Shown here: positions 50,201 through 62,200 of the stretch, piece after piece
How the letters are laid out: the number at the start of each line of letters is the position of its first letter
How positions within the stretch are numbered: the first letter of the stretch is position 1
NCBI RefSeq assembly: GCF_018736145.1
Contig: NZ_CP059997.1
Location: 9,299,501-9,363,500, forward strand
DNA length: 64,000 bases
From: Amycolatopsis sp. CA-230715
GTDB taxonomy: Bacteria; Actinomycetota; Actinomycetes; Mycobacteriales; Pseudonocardiaceae
Direction: 5' to 3'
Position numbers and translations under genes: made by a program
The notes under the pieces: generated by a model
What the model saw: the letters and a program-made list of their open reading frames with translations, nothing else
Told to the model about the DNA's origin: nothing
The model's database searches: none

Positions 50201-53200
50201 GAGTCGACCGGAACCACCGGTGATCAGGTGCGCTCCCGAGCCGGTGAACGATGACGCGACGGAGGTCGGCAGGCTCAGTCGACGCCATGCCGCGCGGGTC
50301 CGTCCTGCATCGTCGATCCGAATGTCCGGCTCGCCCGCCGCGCGAAGCGTGGACACCACCGCTTCGGCGAGGGAACCGGTGCCCACGGCGAGCACACCGA
50401 AATCGATCGACGGGTGTTCCCGCCGCACGGACCGGCCGAACGCCGCCATCGCCGGGTGGGCCGGAGACCCATCGCGGTCACCGTGGACGTAGAGGTAGCG
50501 CACCGCGCCGCGACGATCCCGTTGCCATGCCTGAAGAAACGTCAGGGCCTGTTGGAAACCGTCCGTCACGGCAGCGTGCTCGTCGGCGAGGTGCACCACG
50601 TGGAACGGACCCGCGACAGCGCCGAGCTGGAGGGACGCGCCCGGCTCCATCCGCTGAACGGTGACGCCGACCGAGGCCAGCGCGTCGCACACCGCGCCCC
50701 CTCGCGCCCCCGCGTCGAGAACCAGCACAGTGCCCGCCAGCTCACGACGAACGGCCGGAGCCGGTTGCCGGATCGGTTCGAAGGCACTGACCGCGTCCTG
50801 TGCCGGTACTGCCCGCAGCGTGAACCGGTCGATCGAGGCGGCCACCACGCCCGCCTCGTCGAGCAGCAGCACGTCGAAACTGAGTGGTTCGGACGTGGAA
50901 GTCGCGTACGCGTGGAGCTTCTCCGGTAGCGCGCCGTAGATCTTGACGGATCCCACCGAGAACGGCATGTAGGGAATCCCGCTCGGCACGTCGTCCCCGC
51001 CGGGCGCGAGCCTGGCCGCCGTCTGCAACGCGGCATCGAACAGCGACGGATGGAAGACGTACGCACCAGCGTCCTCGGAGCGCGACGCCGGGAGCCGCAA
51101 CCGGGCCAGCACCTCGCGCTCGCCGAGGGCGAGTTCCTCGATCACCTGGAAGCTCGGGCCGTAGTCGAAGCCCAGCCGCGAGAACATCGCGTAGCACTCC
51201 GCGCCCGACTGGACCTTCGCACAGCGCGACCGCACCCGTGCCAGGTCGACGGGATCCGGGCGTGGTCCGAAACCACTGGGTACCAGGGTGCCGCTGGCGT
51301 GTGTCGCGCCGCCCGGCGTGCGTACCTCGAACGACAGGCCCTCGAGCTCGACGGTCAGCCGGCGCTCGGACACGTCATCCGACACCCGCACCGGACTGGC
51401 CCACACCAGGTGCTCGACACCGCGAACCGGTCCGCCGGTCGCGAGTTCGCCTGCCAGCCGGGCCATCTCGAGGTACGCCACGCCTGCCAGCACCCGCTCG
51501 CCGCCGACGACGTGGTCACGCAGGAAGAACTCCTGCCCGGTCACCTTCTTGACGAAGGTGTGTCGGCCGGTGGCCGCGTCCAGCAGGGTTGGATGCAACG
51601 GGGCGGCCGGTACCGGCGCGAACCAGTGCCGGGTCCGGGCGAACGGGTAGCCGGGGAGGTGCACGCGGCGACGGCTCACGCCCTCGTGCAGCATCGGCCA
51701 GTCCACGTCGGCACCCGCCAGCCAGTCGGCCGCGAGAGCGGTGAGGTCACGCGTCGCCTCGGCGGCGCGCGTCGTGGCATCGCGTGCGGTGGTTCCCACG
51801 CGCACCGCCGACGGCCGATCGGCCAGGTGCTCGACGAGGTGACGTCGTAAGGCCGCGGTGCTGTCGACCACGACCGCGAGCCGATGGCTCATCGGTTCAC
51901 GACCGACCTGCAACGTGTAGGCGAGATCGGCTGGCGCCACATCGTGGTTCTTCAAGTGGTCGACCAGCCGCCGTTCTACCTCCCGCAACGCTTCGGGCGT
52001 CCGTGCCGAGAGGGGGAAGAGGTGTTCCGCCCGGTCTTCGGCAGAGATTTCGGGCATGGCCGGTTCCTCCACGACGACGTGCGCGTTGGTCCCGCCGAAA
52101 CCGAACGAACTGACCCCGGCGCGGCGCGGCAGATCGTGCCCTTCGGCGTCCCGCGGCCGTGGCCATGGCCGGGTGGTCGTGGCGAGCTCGAACGGACCGC
52201 CAGCCAGCTCCAGGTAAGGGTTCGGCAGCCGCACGTGGAGGCTGGCGGGAATGGTGCCTCGACGGATGGCGAGCGCGACCTTGAGCAGGCCGGCGACACC
52301 GGCGGCGGCTTCGAGATGACCGATGTTCGTCTTCACCGATCCGATGGCGCACCCCGGTGCTGCGGCTGTGCCGCCGTCGGCGCGCAGCTGTTGGAAGGCG
52401 GCGCTCAGCCCAGCGGTTTCGATCGGGTCGCCCAGCGCCGTGCCGGTGCCGTGTGCTTCGACATAACCGACGGTCTCCACCGGCACGTCAGCGGCGCGGT
52501 AGGCCTCGACCAGAAGTGCCGCCTGAGCGTCCGGGTTGGGCGCCGTCAACGAAGTGGTCCGGCCGCCGTGGTTGACCGCGGTCGCCTTGATCACCACATG
52601 CCGCGCGTCGCCGTCGTGCCGGGCCTCGCCGTCCGGTTTGAGCAATACGACGCCGGCGCCTTCGCCTCGGACGTAGCCGTCGGCGCGGCTGTCGAAGGTC
52701 TTGCAGCGGCCGTCCTGGCTGAGCATTTCGCCCTTGCCGAGCACCTCGTACACCGACGGCACGAGCATCACGTTGACCCCGCCGGCTATGGCCAGGTCAC
52801 AGGTGCCGTCGCGCAAGGCGGCACAGGCTTGGTGCACCGCGACGAGCGAACTCGAACAGGCTGTGTCGATGACCATGCTGGGACCGCGCAGATCCAGTAG
52901 GTAGGAGACACGGTTGGCGATGATCGACGCCGCCGCACCGGTCGCGGTGTGTCCCTGCGCGGCGAGCCCCGCGGCCCGTTGCAGCTCCAGGTATTCGGTG
53001 TTGGCGACACCGATGAACACCCCGACGCGCCGGCCTGCCAGATCGGACGGACGGTAGCCGGCGTCATCGACGGCCGACCGGACGACTTCCAGCAGCACTC
53101 GCTGCTGCGGGTCCATCAGCTCGGCTTCCCGCGGGGAGATGCCGAAGAAAGCGGCGTCGAAGTCGTCCACACCGGACAGGAATCCACCCCACCGGGAATT

Positions 53201-56200
53201 CGGCAGTTCCCGCCAGTCCCACCGGTCCGCCGGGGTCTCCCCCACCAGGTCGTCCCCGGCGACCAGGTGCTCCCAAAACTCTTCGAGGTCGGCCGAGCCG
53301 GGCAAGCGTCCGGCCATGCCGATCACCGCGATGTCACCGCCGGGTCCCGGGCGGCCCGCCGTCGCGGCTGCGACGGCGGCTGTCGGCGCCGCGGCGCCGA
53401 ATCGCGTCGCCAATTCGGCCGCGTGTTCGTTCCACAGGTGTTCAGCCAGCGAGGCCAGCGTGCCCTTGCGGTAGAACAGCGTCGGGTACACCTCTATCCC
53501 GTACGTCTCGCTCAGCTCGACGCTGAGCGTGGTGAAGTTCACCGAGTTCATGCCGACCTCGCCGAAGGGGTCGTCCGCACCGATCTCTTCTGGACGCACC
53601 CCGGTCAGGCGGCCGATCATCGCGGCCAACTCGCCCCGCAGAGCCTCGACGCGTCCGATCGACTTCTCGGCTCGCGGCGGCGACACCGCCCGCTCGACTC
53701 CGAACCGGCCCCGCAGTTCGGCCAGTGGCAGGGTGGCCAGCGCCGTCCGATCGACTTTCTCGTTGAGCGTGCGGGGAAAACCGGTGACCCGGACCAGGGC
53801 ATCCGGCAGCATGTAGTCCGGCAGCCAGGTGGCGAGGCGCTCGCGGACTGGCTCGGGAGCGCCGTCATCGAGCGTGTAACAGGCAAGCAGTGACACACCC
53901 GCGGCCCGTGCCACCACCACCGCGTCGCGAACGCCGTCCAGTCGCCGCAAGGTCGATTCGATCTCGGCCAGTTCTACCCGGAAGCCGCGGATCTTGACCT
54001 GCGAGTCGATTCGACCCAGGTACTCGACGCGCCGGTCGGCCAACCGGCGCACCAGGTCACCGGTGCGGTACATGCGGCCGTCCGGCTCGGTCACGAACGG
54101 GTTCGGAAGGAACCGTTCGGCAGTCAGGTCAGGATGGTTGTGGTAGCCGTCGGCCACGCCGTGTCCACCGATGTACAGCTCGCCCGCCACGCCGGTCGGC
54201 ACCGGCCGCCGGGCGCTGTCGAGTACGTACAGGGCGGTGTTAGCGATCGGGGTACCGATGGTCACCCGGTCCCCCGGTCGGAGCCGGCTCGCCGACGACC
54301 AGACCGTGGTTTCCGTGGGGCCGTAGAGGTTCCACACTTCACGGTTGGCCGCGAGCAACTCCTCCGCGGTCTCCGAGGGCAGCGCCTCACCGCCGCAGAG
54401 CACTCGCAGCCCCGCATCCCCGCGCCAACCGGCCGACAGCAACATGCTCCACGTCGCTGGGGTGGCCTGGATGAGCGTAGCCGCGCTGCGTTCGACGGCA
54501 TCCCGCAGTCGCAGTCCGTCCCGTGCGACCTCGGCCGGCAGCACCTCCACGGTCCCACCGGTGATCAACGGGAGGTAGAGCTCGAGCGCGGAGATGTCGA
54601 AACAGATCGTGGTCAACGCCAGCAGGGTGTCCGCGGGTCCGAAGCCGGGTTCGCGCGCCATCGACCAGAGGAAGTTGGTCAGCGCCCGGTGCGGGACCCG
54701 AACTCCCTTCGGGCGCCCCGTGGAGCCGGACGTGTAGATGATGTAGGCGGGGTCCGACGGCCGTGCCGGGCCCGGCGATGAGGTTGCTGGCAGATGGCCG
54801 TCGCCGTCGACCAGCAGCCGCGGCACCTGGTCCCCGAGCGCTCCGCCGCTGGAGGAGCGCGTGAGCACCAGATGCAGGCCCGCGTCTTCCGCAATGTACT
54901 CGAGCCGCTGTCGCGGATACGCCGGGTCGAGTGGCACGTACGTGCCACCGGAGGCCTGCACGGCGAGCAGCGCGATCGGCAGATCGGCGTCGCGGGGCAG
55001 CAGGACCCCGACATTCCGGCCCCTGCCGATCCCCGCAGCGGTCAGCCTGGCCGCGAGCGCGTCGACCCGCTCGGTCAGTTCGCGGTAGACCACCTCGGTG
55101 CCGCCACAGCGGACCGCCACCGCGTCCGGACGAGCGGTGGTCTGTCGCCGCACGAGATCCCACACCAGTGCGTCCGCCGGGTACTCGACAGCGGCCGGCG
55201 GCGCGAGGTCGGCGCTTTCGGCGGCGGTCAGCAGGTCCAGGTCGGCGACCGCGGTCGCCGATCGGCCGACCGCGGATGCCAGCAGTGTGGCGAAATGCTC
55301 CCCGAAACGTTCCACGGTGCCGGAGTCGAACAGGTCCGGGTTGTACTTGAGCGTGTACCGGACCCCCTCGGGGTGGTCGACCAGGTCGAGGGTCAGATCG
55401 AACTCGCCCTCTTGGTGTACGCCATCGACCCTGCCCCGAACCACGCCGTCTTCGCGGAGTTCCCGCGTCCAATTGTGGAAGTAGAAGGCGACGTCGAAAA
55501 GCCGACTGCCGGTTCCGGGTGCTTGCCGGTTCAGCTCCTCGGTGAGCGTGATCAACGGGTAGGAACCGTGCTGGAGTGCCCCGAGAACGGTCCGGTGCAC
55601 ACGGCGGGCCAGGCCACGAAAATCCTCATGCCGGTCGACCCGCTCGTGGACGACGACCATGTTCATGAAGTAGCCGACCACGTCGTCGTAGCCATGGGGC
55701 GGACGGCTGGCCGTCGGTGTACCGACCGCGATCTCGGCCTGTTCGCTGTACCGGTACAACAGTGCGAAATAGGCCGCCAGCATGACACTGGACAACGAAA
55801 CCCGCTCCGTCGCTGCGAACGCGCGCGCTTGCTCCGTCACGGCGCCCGTGAGGTGGCCCTGGATCGTCGCGCCGCGGAAGCTCGGCATCGGTGGCCGCGG
55901 ACGGTCCACCGGCAGCGGCACGGCGGTCTGCCTGCCGCGCAGCCGCTCGACCCAGTAGTCGCGCAGACGGTGCCCTTCGTCCCCGGCGAGCAGTGCGCGC
56001 TGCCGGACGGCGAACTCACCGTACGTGGCGGAGGGACGGTCGGCTGGCAACGGTCGGCCGTCCTGGAGGGCACGGTAGCCCCGTTCCAGGTCAGCCAGGA
56101 ACAGCGGAATGGACACCCCGTCGAGTACCAGGTGATGGACGGTGAACAGCAGTGCCTGCCGCCCGTCGTCGAGCGTGAAGACAGCCGCACGCACCAGCGG

Positions 56201-59200
56201 ACCGTCCGCCAGGTCGAACGGCTGGCGCGCATCGGCGTTGACCCGGTCCTTGAGCTCGGCGTCCACCGTCGTCGGGAGGAAGACCTGCTGGAATGGCAGT
56301 GGCCGGTGGGCGGCGACCGTCATGCACGGCTCGTCCCGATTCGTGTCGATCGCGACCGTGGCGCGTAGTTGCTCATGCCGGTCCACCACGTGCTGCAAGG
56401 CGCGGCGCAAACGACTGATGTCGACGTCCGGCGCCAGCCAGAAGGCGAGCGGCAGGTTGTAAGCGCTGTTGCCCGGCGCGAGCTGTTCGATCACCCACAG
56501 CGCCCGCTGCCCTTCCGACATCGGATGTTTCGCCGGTTCGGGGGCCGTGTAAGGCCGTGGTACCACCTCGACGGCGGGAACCACGGCGTCGGCCAGCCAA
56601 TGCGAAGCCAGGTATGCCGACAACTCTCGTAGTGTCGGCCGCTCGAAGAACTCGTCGAGCGGCACCGCGACACCGAACGCCTCATCGACCGCAGCAACGA
56701 TCTTCATGCCGCTGAGCGAGTCGAACCCGTAGTCCGCCAAGCGCCGGTCCTGGTCGATCGGCTCGTCCAGTTTGAGAACCCGTTCCACCAGTTCCCGCAG
56801 ACGGCCGCCGAGAGCGTCCGCCGAGCCAGTCGGCACTTCGACCGTCGTCGACGGGACGGCCGCCGGCACCACGTCCGGCGCGACAGTGTGGTTTTCCGCG
56901 ACCAGTACGTGCTGTCCCAGCTCCGCCGCGTCCGCCCCGAGTGCCCTGACCCGCGTGTACCCTTCCCCGCCGAGCAGCCGGGTCCAGGTCGACAACGCGG
57001 CCAGTGGAGCGGCCGGTATCCGCAGCTCATCGTCCTCAAACGCCCACCAGCCCTCCATCACGCCACCGCCGAGGGTGAGATGCGGGCGGACAGCGGTCAG
57101 CTCGTTCAGCACCAGCCATCCACCGGGCTTGAGCAAAGTCGTCACCTTGCGCACCGCCGCGCTCAGGTCCCGGGTGGCGTGCACCACGTTGGTGGCCAGT
57201 ACCAGGTCGAACGAGCCAGCGGCGTACCCCTGCTCGACCGGGTCGCGCTCCAGGTTGAGCAACTGGAACCGGGTGAACGGGTAGTCGTCGGCGAACCGCT
57301 CGCGACCGTACTCGAGAAACCGCGGTGAAATGTCGGTGAACGTGTAGGCAGAGCCGGGCTGCCCGGCCAGTACGGGCAGCACCTTCTCGCTGGTGGCACC
57401 GGTGCCCGCGCCGATTTCCAGCACGTGGACCGCCCGGCCGGCGGCCGGACCGTGGTCCCGGTAACGGCGAACGGTGTCCGCCACAAGGTCGTTGAAGAAG
57501 TCACTGAGCGGGTTTCCCCGGTAAAGGTTCCGCACCAACTCCATCGAGGAGTCCGGGAACATGATCTCGGTCCCTACCACCTCGCCACGCAGGATCCGAG
57601 GGTAGTCGCGGAGGAACTCCCGGTTGAGTGCGGCCGTGGGCTCGACGTCCGGGTATGCGGCCGCGACACGATCGAACTCGTCCTGCCACCCGGTCGTCAT
57701 GTCGGTCACAGCGTCCGTCGTGGTGAGCTGGTCGCCGTCACGGGTCACCAGGCCGGCCCCCGCGAAGAGCCCGAGCACCGCCTCGTGCAGCCGGCGGAAC
57801 TTGTCACGGATCCGGAGGTTGTCGCGCAGCTCCTCGCTGTGGTGCCGCTCGCCGGGACGCCGGAACACACCCATCCGTTGGTAGACCCCGAACAGTCCGG
57901 AGACCGAGGCGGCATCGAGTTCCGCGAGGCCGGCGAGCACCCGTGCGACCGCCGGATCCACGTCGGCCGTCGACATGGATCCCGCCTCCGGAACCGGCGG
58001 GATCCACGATCGCCGTCGGGCGAACGGATAGGTGGGCAGCTCGATGCGCCTCGCGGACGGCGGCGTGATCGACGACCAGTCGACGTTCGCGCCGGTCACC
58101 CACTGCTCAGCGACCTCCGCGAGGTCACGGCTGGGCATCGCGACGCCCTCGGCGGGCCGCACCGCGCGCCCGGTCGCGATCCGGTCGTCGGTGCCGCCCA
58201 CCGCATACTTTTCCAGTAGCGCGATGGTGTCCGGAACCGAGTCCACCAGCAAAGCGAGGCGGAACTCGTACGCGGTGCGCCCGATCTGCGAAGTGTGGGC
58301 GAGGTCCACGAGGCGCGGGAGTTCCGTCGCCGGAGGCTGGATGTCCGCCACCGCCTTGGCCACGGCGCCGATGGTGCCCGCCGAGGTGGCTGCCAGCGGC
58401 AGCTTGGCGTTCAGCTCCGCCTCCAGCATCGCGAAGTAGCGAACCCGTTCCGCGATGTCGAATCCGCAGTCGACCAGGTCGGTGTCGGCGTCGAGCGACG
58501 CGGGCGGCACGTCGGCGAGCTCGGCGGCGAGTCGCAGACAACGGTGCTCCGCGTCTTCACCGGCTCCGGTTCCTCGGCGCAGGAAGGCCACCAGGTCGGC
58601 CGCGTACGCACGCAAGCGGTCCTCGCTCTTGGCAGAGAGCACCACCAGGCGCCGCGCGTCCGGGTCGTCCGGCTCCGGCGGCGGAACCGGCGTGTATTCC
58701 TCCATGACGACACAGGCGTTGGCACCACCTGCTCCGAAAGAGCTGACCATGGCGCGCCTCGGCTGTTCCGAACGAATCCACGGCCGCGCCGTCTGCGGGA
58801 TCTCGAACATCGTGGTGGTGAAGTCGATCTCCGGATTGGTGCGCGCGGAGTGCAGCGACGGTGCCACGATTTCCTGCCGGAACTGCAACAGGACCTTCGT
58901 CAGGCCGGCGATACCGGCCGCCGCCTCGAGGTGGCCGATATTGGACTTCACCGAACCGAGGGCCACGAGGTGCCGGCGCCCACCCGGCTCGATCGGGCCG
59001 CCGAAGGCGTCGACGAGCCCGGCGATCTCGATCGGGTCGCCGAGCAGCGTCCCGGTACCGTGCGCCTCCACGTAGCTGACGGTTTCGACGCCGATCCCCG
59101 CCCGGTCGATCGCCGCGCGGATCACCTGGCTCTGGGCGGCCGAGCTGGGAACGGTGTAGCCACCCGCGTTCCCAACGGCGTTGATCGCGGAACCGCGGAG

Positions 59201-62200
59201 CACGGCGAGCACGCGATCCCCGTCTGCGATGGCCGCCGACAACGGCTTGAGCAACACGGCACCGACGCCTTCGCCGTCGACGAAGCCGTCCGCGCCCGCG
59301 CCGAACGCCTTGACCCGGTCGTCGCGCGCGAGCATGCCGGCCCGCGCGAGGCTCCGGAGGTGCTTGGGATGCAGGATCAGGTTGACGCCACCGGCGATCG
59401 CCGCCACGCATTCACCGGCCCGGATGCTCTGGCACGCCAGGTGGACCGCGGTCAGCGAAGACGAGCACGCGCTGTCCACCGCGAGGCTGGGACCGGTGAA
59501 GTCGAAGAAGTGCGACACCCGGTTAGCGACCGACCAGTGGTACGAATGAGCGTCGGTCGGCACGCCGAGCGCGTTCGCCTCGCCTGCCATCCACTCGTAG
59601 TCGCTGCCCATCACTCCGGCGAACACACCGACCGGCCCCTTGGCGGCGAGCACTGCCGCGGGGTAACCGGCGTCTTCGACGGTCGCCGCGGCGGTCTGGA
59701 GGAACAGCCGTTCCTGCGGGTCCATCGTCTCGGCGTCCGCCGGCGAGATGTGGAAGAACAGCGGGTCGAACATGTCGACCCCGTCGATGAATCCGGCCCA
59801 TTTGCTGTAGGCGCCGCCTGGCGTCTTTGGGTCGTGGTGGGCAGCGGCGTCCCAGCGGTCCGCGGGTACCTCGGTGACGCAGTGCCGACCCGCCACCAGG
59901 TTGTCCCAGAACTCGCCTACCGTAGGAGCCATCGGGTAGCGGCCGGCGACACCGATGATCGCGATGGGCCCGTCGCCCGCGACGGGCCCGGAGGGCACGA
60001 CCGGGACCTCGGCGGCCTGTGCACCACCGACGAGCTGGTCGGTCAGGAACGCGGTCAGGGCCTGGGGCGTGCGGTGCTGGAACACCATGGTCGCCGGTAA
60101 GCGCAGCTTGGTCTGCGCGTTGAGGACGTTCCGCAGTTCCAAAGCGGCCAACGAGGTGAAACCCAGACGGTGGAACTCGGCTGCCGGGTCGATGTCGACG
60201 GTCGAGTCGTGCTTGAGGACCGTGGCCACCGCCCTGAGCACCACCTCGCCGACGAGTGCGGGAGTCCACCGCGGGGCGTCGGACGGAACGCGCAGCGGGT
60301 CCGTCGGGGTGGCGGACGGCGCACGGCGCACCGGGAGCAGCTCACGGAACAGCGGTGCTCGCGTAGCCGGCGGGTCGAGGCGCGCGGGCAGCAGATGCGC
60401 GTGTTCCGCGCCGAGAGAGGCGTCGAACAACGCCAGCGCCGCGTCGCTGTCCATGGGCCGCACACCGGCATCTCCGAGCCGTGCCAGGTCGGCATCGCCG
60501 AGCCGCTCGGTGAGGCCGCTCCGCTCCGCCCAGAGCCCCCAGCCAAGCGATACCGCCGGCAAACCGACGTTACGGCGGTGATGGGCCAACCCGTCGAGGA
60601 ACGCGTTCGCGGCGGCGTAGTTGCCTTGCGCCGCCGTCCCGAGCGTGGCGGCGACCGACGAGAACATCACGAACGCCGACAGGTCGAGATCGCGGGTCAG
60701 CTCGTGCAGGTGCCAGGCGCCTCCTGCCTTGGCCGCCAGAACGGTCCGCAACCGGTCCGGCGTCAGCGAACCGAGCACGCCGTCATCGAGTACCCCGGCG
60801 GCGTGCACGACGGCGCGCAGCGGCCGGTCTCCGGGAATCGCCGCGAGCGTCGCGGCGAGGGCGTCACGGTCGCTGACATCGCAAACCACAGAAGACGCCG
60901 AAGCACCCGCCGCCGTCAGCTCCTCGGCGAGCGCTACCGATCCGGTGCGGCTCACCAGCACCAGGTCGCGAACGCCGTGCCGAGCGACGAGATGTCGCGC
61001 GACCAGGCCGCCCAGAGTGCCCGACGCACCGGTGACCAGTACCGTGCCGTCAGTCAGCAATGGCGGTTCCGTCGCCAGGACCCCGGCATGCACGAGTCTC
61101 GGCACCTCGAGTTCGGCCCCGCGCACCGACACCTGGGGTTCCCCGCACGACAACACGGCAGGCAACGCGTGCGGCAGACCGTCCAGGTCGTCGGTGTCGA
61201 CGAGCACGATCCTGCCCGGGTTTTCGGTCTGGGCGCAGCGCACCAGGCCCCACACCGCTGTCGTGACCGGATCGGCCGCGCCACCGGTGGTCGCCACCAC
61301 CACGCGCGACTCGTCAGTCTCCGCGTCACGGAGCCACGACTGGAGGCTGCCGAGGACATCAGCGGTCACCGCCTCCGCCTTGCCCGGCATCTCGCCATCG
61401 GTGGCCGCACCGTGCAGCACCCTGACGTCGGCGGCATCAACGGTTCCTTGGGGGCGAACGGTGACCCAGGTGAGCTTGAACAGCGAGCCGTCGTGCGACG
61501 GGGCACCGATCGGGCGCAGCGCAAGCGAGTCGACCGACAGAACCCCCCGTCCGATGCCGTCGGCGGCGTACAGGGCGACCGAACCGTCCGCCCGCGGCGT
61601 GATCCGCACCCTCAGGCTCGTCGGCTCCCCCGCCGCGATCGGGTCCAGCCAGCGGGCACCGCTGAACGAGAACGGAAGCATGGGTGTGGTCATGTCCAGC
61701 GCGTGCAGTGCGGCGTCCAGTAACGCGGCGCGGATCGGCACGACCAAAGACACCTCAGCGAACAGATCGGTGCCGTCCCGCCACAGTCGCCGCAAGCCCC
61801 GGAAACCCGGCCCGTACCGAAGACCTCGGGCCGCGCGGTCCTCGTACCAGCCGGAAAGGTCCACCGGCTCACCGGCGGGCGGCCACTCCCCGAGTCCCGC
61901 CGGGTCCGCGTGCCCACGCCCGTCGACGACGGTGCCGGTCGCGTGCAACTGCCAGTCCGAACCCAGGACCCGGCTGTGCAGCCGCAGCGGTCGGTAGCCT
62001 CCGCCGTCGACCGGGCCGACGAGCAATTGGATCTCGACCTCGCCGTGCTCCGGAATGACCAGGGGGGTGTGCATCGTCAGCTCGTCCACTTCGGACCCCG
62101 CCCGCAGCGCCATCTCCAGGAGCGCGGTCCCCGGCACCACTGCCTGTCCGCCTACCCGGTGCTCACCCAGCCACCCGTGGGTACCCAGCGACAGCAGACC

